From UBA1672 sp050633325 (GTDB taxonomy: Bacteria > Pseudomonadota > Alphaproteobacteria > Micavibrionales > Micavibrionaceae), in NCBI GenBank assembly GCA_050633325.1, contig JBOEGH010000004.1, positions 1 through 64,000 on the forward strand: 64,000 nucleotides of DNA, read 5' to 3'. Positions within the stretch are counted from its first letter, which is position 1. Every line of letters starts with the position of its first letter. This document shows positions 53,406-62,927 of this stretch, piece after piece. The translations under genes were made by a program, and so were the position numbers. The notes beneath the pieces were generated by a model. That model had not been told where the DNA came from, made no database searches, and worked only from the letters and a program-made list of their open reading frames with translations.

Positions 53406-53999
53406 CTATTTGCCTAAAATGTCTCGGAGATTTGAATAATCCCAAGCTTGGTAATCTTTGGACATTTTACGAACAATCATAATTTGGCACCTTCTATTAG
53501 TTATTGCCGATACCTCAAACCAAAACCCACCTTTTGTTAGGTCATTGTTTGTGTCTGTTTTTATACGAAGGCTAGGTTTGTATTTACAGGCTTCTTCTCC
53601 TGCTTGCGGGCAGAACTTACCATAGATATCTTTCGCTTTAGGGCATACATACCTTGTTTCAGGTTGGTATATGTCAACTATTTTGGATATATTTTCCTCA
53701 TAAATAACTTCAGTAAGTGCTTCATTTTCTGCACCTGGATTTTCTATGTTTGATAGTCTTGTGATATCAGATGCTATTTTTACAATATATTTACCATCTT
53801 TTTCGAAACTCAGACCTTTTCTCATTCTGTGTTTCTCTTTGTAGCCCTGTGATTTAAGAACCTTTATTGCTTCACCAACGGTCATATCTATTGTCACACC
53901 TTCAATATTTTCGCGGCTAAAATTATAATCAAACGCAAAAGATTGGTTTGAAAGTGCAGGTATTATCAAAATGGCTAATAGTAATATCTTGATACGCAT
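53406..53999 (-). CDS. Secreted hypothetical protein
   Basis: The 197-residue protein has a signal peptide (MRIKILLLAILIIPALSNQSFA) and a mature part beginning FDYNFSRENIEGVTIDMTVGEAIKVLKSQGY. That reads like a small repeat-type domain in which a helix follows M-T-V-G-E-A. Five cysteines lie in the second half (CPKAKDIYGKFCPQAGEEACKYK, then RRC), consistent with disulfides in the periplasm. Family not recognised. Confidence 0.6.
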   Translation of the reverse strand: MRIKILLLAILIIPALSNQSFAFDYNFSRENIEGVTIDMTVGEAIKVLKSQGYKEKHRMRKGLSFEKDGKYIVKIASDITRLSNIENPGAENEALTEVIYEENISKIVDIYQPETRYVCPKAKDIYGKFCPQAGEEACKYKPSLRIKTDTNNDLTKGGFWFEVSAITNRRCQIMIVRKMSKDYQAWDYSNLRDILGK

Positions 54000-54119
54000 T
54001 TATTTCCCTAATATATCAAATGAAATCTCATGATTCACAACTATCAAATGATGTTCTTATATTCAATGCGTAATTAATAATTTATATTATATGTGGTTCG
54101 CTGATATTAGGGAGATATA

Positions 54120-54956
54120 ATGACACGCTTGATTTTATTTGTATTTATAGCAGTTAGCACGCTTGCTCAAATGTTAAAAGCAGAAGAAACCAGTTATTTT
54201 GATTTTGATATACCTGTTTTAGACGGGGGTAAAAATATATCTCGCAGTAAGAGTGATACTAATTACTCAGTATCCTTATCCTATGAGGTTGTCGTGGAAA
54301 GGCCGGATTTAGTTTATGACTTCTATAATGAGTTTTTTCAAAATCATGGGTGGGGTGGTTTAATGATGGGCAGTGCTGTGTCTGAAAAATGGAGTGGTTT
54401 TAGCGCGAATATTAATGGTGAAGGTAAAGCTGTTTTTTCTAATTCTGCCATGTGGCAGCCAAAAGAAACCCCGGTTTTGGGCTTGGTTAGTTTAATTGTT
54501 AATGATTATAAAGAGGAGAAGTTCTATGCAGAGGTGCACGTAGACCTTAATCCAGAAATCAACAATGATAATTTTTTCGAGTTTTCAAAATCATTAGATA
54601 ACCCAAGGAACATTTTTATTCTACAAAAGGCTATAGGTGCTGACCCTTTTCAACTGGAAAATATGAAGCCAAATCTAATTATTAAAGAATATGAGGGTGA
54701 AGCTATAATTGAGGCGTATATGAAAATGGCTGAGAAGACACTTTATCTATATCAAGATTTTGGAGAGCAGTATGTTCATAAATCAAAGCCTGTGGATGGT
54801 AAGTTTAAGCAGAACTTTCCAAGTAATTTTGGTGACCTTACATCTAGTGAAGCTGACGCAGAGATGTCGCAAGATGACCCTCTGGATAGATGGAGATTGT
54901 TACAGGAAAAGAGGGACGAAGTAGAGCATCCTATGCCAACCGAATGTAACAAATAA
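54120..54956 (+). CDS. Secreted hypothetical protein
   Basis: This 278-residue protein has a probable signal peptide (LILFVFIAVSTLAQMLKAEE). The mature part has strands and helices around VVVERPDLVYDFYNEFFQNHGW, which looks like a domain where partner proteins form an alpha/beta sandwich. An acidic C-terminus ends PTECNK. No known family. GGGAGAT lies upstream of the ATG. It precedes the tRNA-Leu gene, which is on the other strand. Confidence 0.6.
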   Translation: MTRLILFVFIAVSTLAQMLKAEETSYFDFDIPVLDGGKNISRSKSDTNYSVSLSYEVVVERPDLVYDFYNEFFQNHGWGGLMMGSAVSEKWSGFSANINGEGKAVFSNSAMWQPKETPVLGLVSLIVNDYKEEKFYAEVHVDLNPEINNDNFFEFSKSLDNPRNIFILQKAIGADPFQLENMKPNLIIKEYEGEAIIEAYMKMAEKTLYLYQDFGEQYVHKSKPVDGKFKQNFPSNFGDLTSSEADAEMSQDDPLDRWRLLQEKRDEVEHPMPTECNK

Positions 54957-54996
54957 TTAATATTAGGTGGCGCTTTCTGTTTATAAATGTAAATTG

Positions 54997-55082
54997 TGGT
55001 GGGCCCGGCCGGGCTCGAACCGGCACGTCCATACGGACAACAGATTTTAAGTCTGCAGCGTCTACCATTCCGCCACGGGCCC
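54997..55082 (-). tRNA. tRNA-Leu (anticodon UAA)
   Basis: The 86-base gene has a 7-base-pair acceptor stem (GGGCCCG with CGGGCCC) and the loop CTTAAAA with anticodon TAA closed by a 5-pair stem. It also has a long class II variable arm with its own stem (GTCC/GGAC), the TTCGAGC loop region and an encoded CCA end. The long variable arm and UAA anticodon identify leucine. No integrase or repeated tRNA end lies nearby. Confidence 0.95.
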
Positions 55083-55182
55083 AAATAATGATCAAGTGCA
55101 ATTTACGCTAATCAAATTTGTAGCTTTTAAATAATGGTTATATGTCGTTTGGTCAATAGAATATTGAAATGGATTGTAAACT

Positions 55183-55533
55183 TTATTGTTTGGACATGAT
55201 GTTTGATATTCTACTGGCTGTGTTATATCCTTTTTGTGTAAGGAATAGCTGTTTTTTACGGCGTTCATCAGGAGGAATCTTAACCTGTATAAGTCCGTAA
55301 GCTTTTCCTCTTGCTCTTTCCTGGGTGAGGGCACTGGTTATTCTTGAAATGGTAGAAAGGGGCATGCCAGTCTTTTCAGATAGGTCTGTTAAGCATAAAC
55401 CTTCGTTAAGAGCAATTTCAAAAAAGCATATTGCGTATTGTAATGGAAATTCCGGGTCGATTTTTTGTAATTCATGCAATAGTGCTGTGAATTTTTCTAT
55501 GTCCTGTTTCATTATTTTTTTCCGTAGAGCCAT
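55183..55533 (-). CDS. MarR-type winged-helix regulator
   Basis: The 116-residue protein has the winged-helix pattern ICFFEIALNEGLCLTDLSEKTGMPLSTISRITSAL, then PPDERRKKQLFLTQKGY, typical of MarR family regulators. ATG 55533 or 55512 may be the start. It stands alone between tRNA-Leu and a pentapeptide-repeat gene. Target and ligand unknown. Confidence 0.8.
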   Translation of the reverse strand: MALRKKIMKQDIEKFTALLHELQKIDPEFPLQYAICFFEIALNEGLCLTDLSEKTGMPLSTISRITSALTQERARGKAYGLIQVKIPPDERRKKQLFLTQKGYNTASRISNIMSKQ

Positions 55534-55761
55534 CTTTTCTTTGGCGTGGCGTATAAATTATTGTGGTGTAAGGTAAGTTTATTATGCTTTCATTTTTATA
55601 TTTTTCGTTTGAAAAAAATGGATACTTACCCAATTTATAGTTTATCTCAAAGTAAATCGCAAACAAACCGAAGCAGTTTAGATATATGGTCATTTATAAT
55701 CCCCTTTATTTGATGCCTAAAACGGCATTAACTTTCACACACGATCATTGACTTTTTGTAA

Positions 55762-56424
55762 TTATGCTAACTTACCTTTGTTAATTAATTTCTCTTGTAT
55801 TGCGGTGTTGTCGTTAGTGGACGAGTGTTTAGCGGACAGGTTTATGACATTTATCAGGTCGGGGAGCATCGACTTAGGAAATGTTCTCATACCTATTTTT
55901 ATACTGTTATCGAAAATGATTATGTGGGTGTTCAAAAAGCCTTTTAATACCATAGGGTGTTTTGACATTTGGTGTATGTTTTTCTCATCAGAAACAAAAA
56001 TGCTTCCTGACATGTTTTTAGTAAAATGAAAGTCTAAGTCAAAACATGACAATGTTGAGAAAATACAGTTACTCATGTCGGAGTTATCGATCAGTGTCGC
56101 TCCGAAGTTTGCGTTTCTAAAATCGCATGATTGTAGGTTTGAAAATGATAGGCAGGTATTATAAAGAGAGCAGTTGTAAAAAATTGAGTTTTCTAAATTA
56201 GCTTCAGATAAATTTGCTCCACTTAAGTTTGTGTTGATGAAAACCGCTCCAGGCATTGATGCATTATCTAAATTTGCATTAGAAAGATCTTTGTTCTTTA
56301 GATTTACGTTGGAAAGATCTTTGTTTTTTATGATGGCTTCTTCTAGGCAATCTCTAAATGATTCGAAATATCCGGAGAATATTTCAGTACTGTTTTTATA
56401 TTCAAAAAGTTTAAAATGTTGCAT
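55762..56424 (-). CDS. Pentapeptide-repeat protein
   Basis: The 220-residue protein contains about 15 copies of the A(D/N)LxX repeat between roughly 35 and 125 (LSNVNLKNKDLSNANLDNASM, NLSGANLSEANLENSIF, FRNANFGATLI). Such repeats fold as a right-handed square helix. Some family members mimic DNA and block gyrase, but most have unknown roles. The C-terminal 90 residues (FDLDFHFTKNMSGSIFVSDEK) are outside the repeat. It is followed by the MarR-type gene on the same strand, 228 bases away. Confidence 0.82.
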   Translation of the reverse strand: MQHFKLFEYKNSTEIFSGYFESFRDCLEEAIIKNKDLSNVNLKNKDLSNANLDNASMPGAVFINTNLSGANLSEANLENSIFYNCSLYNTCLSFSNLQSCDFRNANFGATLIDNSDMSNCIFSTLSCFDLDFHFTKNMSGSIFVSDEKNIHQMSKHPMVLKGFLNTHIIIFDNSIKIGMRTFPKSMLPDLINVINLSAKHSSTNDNTAIQEKLINKGKLA

Positions 56425-56707
56425 CTAATTTCCCCCTAATAATGCATTGACATAATCAGATAGTTGACAGTGTGCAACTGTTTTGTCAAATGTTTTCTTT
56501 TGCTGTTTTTGTAAACTATGAATTGAATCTTGTTTTTTGCATTACAAAACAATAGGTAACCATAGGGTGAAGTGACTAAAAAAACATATACTTAAGATTA
56601 GGTTTTTGGTGAATATGATTTTTTTTAATATTTCTATTGGCTATTATGTTTGAGTTTTAGGTTTTGCATGACTATCTTTGGGCTATGCTATTAATAGGTT
56701 AATTATA

Positions 56708-58555
56708 ATGGAATTATCATCTCTGGAGAATGGTGCTAACATAATAAGAAGTTATGCCGAAATGCTACCGTCTACGCCTGGGGTGTATCGCATGGTTTCT
56801 ATTGATGACGAAGTTTTATATGTTGGTAAAGCTAAAGCTCTTAATAAGCGTGTAATTTCATACAGCAATTTCTCAAATCTTCCGCACAGATTACAACTTA
56901 TGGTTTCTCTGGTTGCGCGCATGGAATTTGTAAATACCCAGACCGAAGCTGATGCGTTAATTTTAGAATCTAACCTGATTAAACAGTACAAGCCCAGATA
57001 TAATATCTTGTTACGTGATGATAAGACGTTCCCTTATATAGTTTTAAAAAATGACCATGACTTCCCACAAATATTAAAGCATAGAGGAGCAAAAACATTA
57101 GAAGGTGAGTATTTCGGTCCTTTCCCTAGTGCGGGTGATGTAAACAGAACTCTGTTTTCTCTGCAACGTGCATTTCTTCTTAGGAATTGTAGTGATTCAA
57201 CATTAAAAAGCAGGAATAGGCCTTGCCTGCAATACCATATAAAACGTTGCACTGCCCCTTGTGTAAATAAGGTGAGTAAAAGCGATTACGCACAGCAAGT
57301 AAAAGGGGCGCAAGATTTTATGCGCGGTAAAAGCAGAAAGGTACAAGACCATCTTATTGAGTGTATGAACCGTGCTAGCGATGAAATGGATTACGAAGTC
57401 GCTGCGAGCTATAGAGACCGTATTAAGGCATTAACCTCTATTCAATCCAAACATGAAATGAATGAAAATTTAGGCGATGTTGATGTTATTGCTATTGTTC
57501 AAAATGCCGGAGTGAGTTGTGTTCAAGTGTTTTTTTATAGAGGGGGCAAGAGTCTTGGTAATAAAGCTTATTTCCCAAGACATGATAAGGGCGATAGAGA
57601 AGAGGAAATCTTACATGCATTTATATCTCAATTTTACCAAAATAAGGAGGCTCCGAAGAGTATAGTGGTTAATATTGATGTCGGTGGTGTAGATATTTTG
57701 GAAGAAGCACTATCATCAGGCTTAGATCATAATGTTTGTGTATCTGTTCCCAAAAGAGGAAAGCTAAAACGTGCTATTGATTTTGCTACGGATAATGCCT
57801 TAGAGGCGTTAAAGCGTCATCAAAGTCTATCTGTTACTAGGTTGAAATTGAGAAATGGTCTTGCTGATCTATTTGGACTAGATGATGTTCCAGCACGTAT
57901 AGAGGTCTATGATAACAGCCATATTTCAGGAGCAAATATGGTTGGCGCAATGGTTGTTGAAGGGGAAAACGGATTTAAAAAAAAATCATATAGAAAGTTT
58001 AATATTAGAGAAGCATCTGTCGCGGACGACTATGGAATGATGCGTGAGGTTCTATCAAGGCGGTTTAGAAATGCCTTGAAGGATGATGAAGTGGGTTCGG
58101 AAAGTTGGCCTGATATTTTGTTAATTGACGGTGGACTTGGGCAGTTAAACGTATGTAAAGAAGTCCTAGAAGATTTAGGGGTGTTGGATAACCTTACTTT
58201 GGTTGCAATCGCAAAAGGAGAAGATAGAAACGCAGGCCGCGAGAAATTCTTTATGTTAGATAGGGAGATGTTCCAGTTGCCTGTAGATGATCCTATATTA
58301 CATTATTTGCAAAGGCTTCGGGATGAGGCGCATAGGTTTGCAGTTAGTTCACATCGCGTTAGAAGGTCAAAGTCTTTTCTTTCCTCGCGATTGGATAATA
58401 TCTCCGGAATAGGGGCAAAGAGGAAAAAGGATCTTTTATTACACTTTGGATCTGCCAAATCAGTAGAGGGTGCAAGTATTTCCGAGCTTAAAAAAGTAGA
58501 TGGTATATCTGAGTCTACAGCAAAAACTATATATAATTATTTTCACGAAAAGTAA
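56708..58555 (+). CDS. uvrC: Excinuclease ABC subunit C
   Basis: UvrC makes both incisions in nucleotide excision repair. The product of about 615 residues has the GIY-YIG domain (PGVYRMVSIDDEVLYVGKAKALNKRV), the UVR domain, and the RNase H-like C-terminal nuclease with EVYDNSHISGANMVG and LLIDGGLGQLN. Helix-hairpin-helix repeats follow at the end (LDNISGIGAKRKKDLLLHF and KVDGISESTAKTI). The start is set at ATG 56708; a TTG 30 bases earlier is in frame. The upstream 283 bases (56425-56707) hold AT-rich sequence and TTGACA/TGTCAA arms near 56464-56489; I see no gene there. Confidence 0.95.
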   Translation: MELSSLENGANIIRSYAEMLPSTPGVYRMVSIDDEVLYVGKAKALNKRVISYSNFSNLPHRLQLMVSLVARMEFVNTQTEADALILESNLIKQYKPRYNILLRDDKTFPYIVLKNDHDFPQILKHRGAKTLEGEYFGPFPSAGDVNRTLFSLQRAFLLRNCSDSTLKSRNRPCLQYHIKRCTAPCVNKVSKSDYAQQVKGAQDFMRGKSRKVQDHLIECMNRASDEMDYEVAASYRDRIKALTSIQSKHEMNENLGDVDVIAIVQNAGVSCVQVFFYRGGKSLGNKAYFPRHDKGDREEEILHAFISQFYQNKEAPKSIVVNIDVGGVDILEEALSSGLDHNVCVSVPKRGKLKRAIDFATDNALEALKRHQSLSVTRLKLRNGLADLFGLDDVPARIEVYDNSHISGANMVGAMVVEGENGFKKKSYRKFNIREASVADDYGMMREVLSRRFRNALKDDEVGSESWPDILLIDGGLGQLNVCKEVLEDLGVLDNLTLVAIAKGEDRNAGREKFFMLDREMFQLPVDDPILHYLQRLRDEAHRFAVSSHRVRRSKSFLSSRLDNISGIGAKRKKDLLLHFGSAKSVEGASISELKKVDGISESTAKTIYNYFHEK

Positions 58556-58784
58556 CTTGGTATGATTTTATTCCTGCCATATATACATAAAAAACAGGAT
58601 AAAAAATAAAATTGAATTGAATCAAAATGATGCATTTTTGTTTGGGGAAAACTACGAATCATATCTTGCGGAGGTGAAATCACCGTGTTACCTTTTACTC
58701 AATTCAGTCATAGTTAACTAAAAATTTGGTGTATACGTTGGTGTGCGCCGGACTCTAATACTCTTATGGAAAGGTGTGCAAAGA

Positions 58785-59651
58785 ATGTTTCATCGAGTGA
58801 AATCAGACGTTCAGAATTCTGAACAAAAACAACAAGCCGAATCTGATAAAGGATATGGTGATGCGGACACGCGTTCATCGTCCGTTCGTCAGGAACAATA
58901 CAAGCCAAGTGCAAGTGAAGAGAAATCTGAGCGTTCGCAAGGGGCAACATATGGAAAAAAACAACCCAAAACTCAGGAAGATACACATAACATGAGAGCA
59001 AGAGAAGAAGCAGTAACTCAAAAGAAATACGGTCGCGAAGCGGAAGAAGAGCGTAGCGAAGAAGCAGCTCCAAGAGCAAGCTATCAGCCGTCTGTTGCTC
59101 GCTCAAGTGGTTACAACAACTCATATACAGGTTCATCATCATCTTCATACACTGCACCGCAAGCACCTGATACATATACAGGTAACGACCGTACATTGAC
59201 TATTGGTCGTGGTATTAACATGTCTGGTGAAATTGACGCTTGTGACCATTTGATGGTTGAAGGTACTGTTGAAGCGGCTTTGAAGGGTGCTAAACTTCTT
59301 GAAATCGCCGAGTCTGGTACATTCTATGGTACAGTAGAAATTGAAGAAGCGACAATTGCTGGTCGCTTTGAAGGTGACATTACAGTTAATGGTCGTCTAA
59401 CGATTAAATCGTCTGGTGTTATTACAGGTTCTATCGCATATCGTGAACTGGAAGTTGAATCTGGTGCGGTTCTTGATGGTCGCATGACACCGTTGAAAGG
59501 TGTGGTTGATCCAAAGAGTGTTGATAGATATCGCGCTGGAAGCGATGCTTCTGCAATGGCTAAAGCGAAAGAAATAGTATCAAAAAAGGATAACAGGGAG
59601 CCAGCGAACACAGAAAATGGTCTGTTTTCAAAGGCGCATACTTCATACTAG
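58785..59651 (+). CDS. Bactofilin
   Basis: The product of about 288 residues has a long charged N-terminal tail of low complexity (Gln, Ser, Glu, Arg) and a bactofilin beta-helix core at about 145-245: TLTIGRGINMSGEIDACDHLMVEGTVEA, GTFYGTVEIEEATIAGRFEGDI and SGVITGSIAYRELEVESGAVLDG. Bactofilins are self-assembling filament proteins that influence cell shape. ATG 58785 is preferred, with AAAGGTG nine bases upstream, over GTG 58743. Bases 58556-58784 hold no gene; a short stem GGTGA/TCACC lies near 58673. Confidence 0.88.
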   Translation: MFHRVKSDVQNSEQKQQAESDKGYGDADTRSSSVRQEQYKPSASEEKSERSQGATYGKKQPKTQEDTHNMRAREEAVTQKKYGREAEEERSEEAAPRASYQPSVARSSGYNNSYTGSSSSSYTAPQAPDTYTGNDRTLTIGRGINMSGEIDACDHLMVEGTVEAALKGAKLLEIAESGTFYGTVEIEEATIAGRFEGDITVNGRLTIKSSGVITGSIAYRELEVESGAVLDGRMTPLKGVVDPKSVDRYRAGSDASAMAKAKEIVSKKDNREPANTENGLFSKAHTSY

Positions 59652-59776
59652 TGTATGTTAGAATTAGGTCGGTATATGACTATTCATAGTTATCCGGCCT
59701 GATTTTATCTGCGCATTATAAAGTGTGTTGAGCATGGTTTTTGCTTGATCCCTGATAGTCGTTATAATTTATTTAT

Positions 59777-59800
59777 AAGCCGTGCATGTTTGTACGGCTT
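59777..59800. terminator. Possible bidirectional terminator between bactofilin and nth
   Basis: AAGCCGTGC (59777-59785) pairs with GTACGGCTT (59792-59800), with one G-T pair and a 6-base loop, between two convergent genes. The following T or A runs are short on both strands, so it is weak. The right arm touches the nth stop codon. Confidence 0.5.
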
Positions 59801-60429
59801 TAATACTTATCTTTAAAACCGCATAAGTCATATACTAAGCATTGATTGCACTCAGGCTTTCTTGCTTTGCAAGTATAGCGGCCAAGAAGTATAAGCCAAT
59901 TATGGGCATGTAATGCAAATTCATCAGGAACAACCTTTATAAGTTTATTTTCCACGGCATCTGGTGTTTTTCCCTTTGCCATTCCTGTGCGGTTCGATAC
60001 ACGAAATATATGTGTGTCAACGGCCATGGTAGGCTGTTTAAAGATGATGTTGAGAACAACATTTGCAGTTTTTCTTCCAACACCGGGTAGGGACATTAGA
60101 CCTTCTCGTGTGTCGGGTATTTCACCGTTAAAATCACGCACGATAATTTCTGCCATTGAAATTACGTTTTTGGCTTTGTTGTTATATAAGCCGATAGTCT
60201 TTATGTATTCCTTTAACCCGTCAACGCCAAGATCCACCATTTTTTCGGGTGTGTCTATTTTTTTGAATAGGGGGCCTGTTGCTTTGTTAACTCCTATATC
60301 TGTTGATTGAGCAGATAAAGTAACAGCAACAAGTAGAGTGTAAGGGTTGGTATATTCAAGATCGCTTTTTGGCTCTGGCGTGATTTTATGCAAGCGTTTA
60401 AAAAATTCGTGAATATCATCTTTTTTCAT
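59800..60429 (-). CDS. nth: Endonuclease III
   Basis: A base-excision repair glycosylase/AP lyase of 209 residues. The helix-hairpin-helix LPGVGRKTANVVL contains the catalytic lysine (in GRKTAN), VDTHIFRVSNR has the catalytic aspartate, and the C-terminal CKARKPECNQC...C ligates the 4Fe-4S cluster. It is divergent from ogt, with 34 bases between. Confidence 0.96.
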   Translation of the reverse strand: MKKDDIHEFFKRLHKITPEPKSDLEYTNPYTLLVAVTLSAQSTDIGVNKATGPLFKKIDTPEKMVDLGVDGLKEYIKTIGLYNNKAKNVISMAEIIVRDFNGEIPDTREGLMSLPGVGRKTANVVLNIIFKQPTMAVDTHIFRVSNRTGMAKGKTPDAVENKLIKVVPDEFALHAHNWLILLGRYTCKARKPECNQCLVYDLCGFKDKY

Positions 60430-60463
60430 AGTAAGTTAAATAGCAGCAGAAAAAGGGTAAGTC

Positions 60464-60970
60464 ATGGAAAAAATTATATATGGATTTTATAAATCTTTAT
60501 GGGGAGAAATCATTATTGGCAAAAGTGATCAGGGAGTCTGTTGGTTAGGTTTTATGGTAGATGGTTATAAGGGTAACGGTTATGATCGTATGGTTAAACA
60601 TCTTCCAGATGCGGATTTTTTACAAGATGATGATCTAATTAAGCCTATTGGAGATAACGTGGTTACCGCGTGTTCTGGTAGTGGTGTAATCGATTTTAAC
60701 CTTGATTTGCGCGGTACAGAGTTTCAAAAATCAGTATGGAGTTCCTTGTTAACTGTGCCAAGGGGGCAGGTGAAAACATATGGTGATATTGCAAATGATT
60801 TAGGTAACCCCAAGTCTGCACGTGCCGTGGGTAGTGCGGTTGGAGAGAACCCAGTTTCCATTATCGTCCCTTGCCACCGTATTGTACAAAAATCAGGTGG
60901 CATAGGTAACTTTGGTTGGGGTGTTGACTTGAAACGCCAGATATTGAAGTCAGAAGGTGTTTCTATTTAA
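60464..60970 (+). CDS. ogt: Methylated-DNA--protein-cysteine methyltransferase
   Basis: This repair protein of 168 residues removes alkyl groups from O6-guanine by transferring them to its own cysteine. Motifs are PRGQVKTYGDIANDLGNPKSARAVGSAV, with the arginine finger, and IVPCHRIVQKSGGIGNFGWG, containing the acceptor cysteine. It is divergent from nth and overlaps the end of dapB by three bases. Confidence 0.93.
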   Translation: MEKIIYGFYKSLWGEIIIGKSDQGVCWLGFMVDGYKGNGYDRMVKHLPDADFLQDDDLIKPIGDNVVTACSGSGVIDFNLDLRGTEFQKSVWSSLLTVPRGQVKTYGDIANDLGNPKSARAVGSAVGENPVSIIVPCHRIVQKSGGIGNFGWGVDLKRQILKSEGVSI

Positions 60971-61740
60971 AGGTCAAGAACATCACGCATAGAATAGAGT
61001 CCTGCTTCTTTTCCTTCGCTCCATATTGCTGCACGTATTGCGCCTTTTGCGAATAGTTTTCTGTCAGTCGCTTTATGTGTCATTTCCAGTCTTTCACCAT
61101 CACCGTAAAAGAATGTTGTGTGTTCACCTACAACATCTCCACCACGTGCAACAGAGAATCCAATTTTACCTTTTTCGCGGACGCCAATTTGCCCATGTCT
61201 GTCATAATCAGCAAGATTTTCAAGGCTGTTATTACGACCAGCAGCGGCAGCCTTACCAATAGCCAGAGCTGTTCCTGATGGCGCATCAACCTTATACTTA
61301 TGGTGGGATTCAAATATCTCTATATCCCAATCAGGATCAAGACGTGCTGCTGCTTGCTCTACTAATGCCAACAGAAGGTTTACACCAACACTCATATTGG
61401 CAGAGTATATAATAGTAGTTTCTTCTGCGGCTTTCCTAAGTTCCATTTCGTCTTCATGGGTTAGACCTGTAGTACCAACAATCAGGGTCTTTTTATGTTC
61501 CGCTGCAAGTTTTGCGTGATTACGCGTTCCTTCAGGTAAAGTGAAATCGATAATGACATCGGATATTTTGAAAAGCTCATCTTCACTGTCAGTTATAAAA
61601 AGCTTATCGCTATTATCTACGGTGTCTCTCGCTGAACCACCGGATAGCTCTATATTATGGGCTTCCCATTCACCAGATAGTAGTTCATTAATAATAAGTG
61701 TTCCAACGCGACCATTACAGCCAACAACGCCAATTTTCAT
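60967..61740 (-). CDS. dapB: 4-hydroxy-tetrahydrodipicolinate reductase
   Basis: DapB reduces the dihydrodipicolinate-pathway intermediate in lysine and peptidoglycan precursor synthesis. The 257-residue protein has the NAD(P) loop VVGCNGRVGTLI, SANMSVGVNLLLAL, and IFESHHKYKVDAPSGTALAIGK with the catalytic histidines and lysine. It follows dnaJ after 24 bases, an order seen in alphaproteobacteria. Confidence 0.95.
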   Translation of the reverse strand: MKIGVVGCNGRVGTLIINELLSGEWEAHNIELSGGSARDTVDNSDKLFITDSEDELFKISDVIIDFTLPEGTRNHAKLAAEHKKTLIVGTTGLTHEDEMELRKAAEETTIIYSANMSVGVNLLLALVEQAAARLDPDWDIEIFESHHKYKVDAPSGTALAIGKAAAAGRNNSLENLADYDRHGQIGVREKGKIGFSVARGGDVVGEHTTFFYGDGERLEMTHKATDRKLFAKGAIRAAIWSEGKEAGLYSMRDVLDL

Positions 61741-61764
61741 AATTTCAACCTTCTTTAATAAATT

Positions 61765-62922
61765 TTATTCGCTTAAGTCATCCCAAAATTCACGAATTTT
61801 TTTGAAAAAACCGCTAGATTCAGGTGAATTTTTTCCTGCGGATTTGCCATCATCCATTGTTTTATCAAGGTCACGCAGTAAGTCTTGCTGTTTTTTGTTT
61901 AGATTAACAGGAGTTTCTACAAAAATGTTGATATACATATCTCCGTGTGTATCGGAGCGCAGCATACTCATACCTTTACCCCTTAGGCGGAATTGTTGTC
62001 CTGTTTGTGTTCCAGATGGTATTTTAACACTGGCGCGTTTGCCTTCTATTGTCGGTACTTCTATTTCTCCGCCAAGAGCTGCTCTTGTAACAGTAATAGG
62101 AACACGGCAATAAAGGTTTGCGCCGTCGCGTTGGAATAGTTTGTGTGGCTTTACGTTTATCATGACATAAAGATCACCACGTGGCCCACCACGTAATCCC
62201 GCTTCACCTTCACCGGTTAACCTTATGCGTCTTCCTGTTTCAACGCCCGCAGGTATTTTAACCTTTAGCGTTTTTGTCTTTTTAACACGACCAGCACCAG
62301 AACATTTTCTGCAAGGGTCTTTGATGAATGTCCCTTCTCCATGACATGTGGGGCAGGCGCGCTCTATTGTAAAGAAACCTTGCTGCTGCCTTACACGACC
62401 AGCACCACTACACGTGCTACAGGTTTGAGCGGAAGTACCTTTTTGTGCACCTGATCCATCACATTCCGAACAAGAATCGTTAACAGGTATTTTTATAGTG
62501 GAATCCTTGCCCTTATATGCATCTTCAAGAGACATTTCCATTGTATATTGCATGTCAGAACCACGGGTAGGGCCGTTACTGCGACGACCGCCACCACCGC
62601 CGCCCATGAAGTCTCCAAACATGTCTTCGAATATATCAGAAAAGGCACCTGCACCACCCATACCACCAGGATGACCACCGCCACCGCCCATGCTGCCGTC
62701 AAACGCGGCATTTCCGTAACGGTCATATGCGGCACGCTTTTGTTCATCCTTTAGGATGTCATAAGCTTGGTTTATTTCTTTAAATTTTTCTTCTGCCTTT
62801 GGATTGTCTTTATTTTGGTCAGGATGAAATTTCATCGCCAGTTTACGGTATGCTTTTTTAATTTCATCAGAGCTTGCGGATTGTTCAACCCCAATGATTT
62901 TATATAGGTCTTGTTCAGCCAT
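61765..62922 (-). CDS. dnaJ: Chaperone DnaJ
   Basis: A type I J-domain co-chaperone of DnaK, 385 residues. The J domain has HPDQNK after KLAMKF, then a Gly/Phe-rich linker (about 75-110). Four CxxCxGxG-type zinc repeats follow between about 148 and 210 (CSECDGSG, CSTCSGAG, CPTCHGEG, CRKCSGAG), then the substrate-binding C-domains. It lies five bases after the small J-domain gene. Confidence 0.97.
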   Translation of the reverse strand: MAEQDLYKIIGVEQSASSDEIKKAYRKLAMKFHPDQNKDNPKAEEKFKEINQAYDILKDEQKRAAYDRYGNAAFDGSMGGGGGHPGGMGGAGAFSDIFEDMFGDFMGGGGGGRRSNGPTRGSDMQYTMEMSLEDAYKGKDSTIKIPVNDSCSECDGSGAQKGTSAQTCSTCSGAGRVRQQQGFFTIERACPTCHGEGTFIKDPCRKCSGAGRVKKTKTLKVKIPAGVETGRRIRLTGEGEAGLRGGPRGDLYVMINVKPHKLFQRDGANLYCRVPITVTRAALGGEIEVPTIEGKRASVKIPSGTQTGQQFRLRGKGMSMLRSDTHGDMYINIFVETPVNLNKKQQDLLRDLDKTMDDGKSAGKNSPESSGFFKKIREFWDDLSE

Positions 62923-62927
62923 AATTA

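Noticed and set aside
55083..55182. Possible attachment site or island next to tRNA-Leu
   Set aside because: There is no integrase, no repeated tRNA end and no change in gene style around it.
55713..55728. ATGCC/GGCAT hairpin downstream of the pentapeptide gene as a terminator
   Set aside because: The stem is only five base pairs and no T run follows on the minus strand.
58619..58720. Short open frames upstream of bactofilin, with GGAGG inside
   Set aside because: They are about 15 codons, with start and ribosome site overlapping; nothing supports translation.
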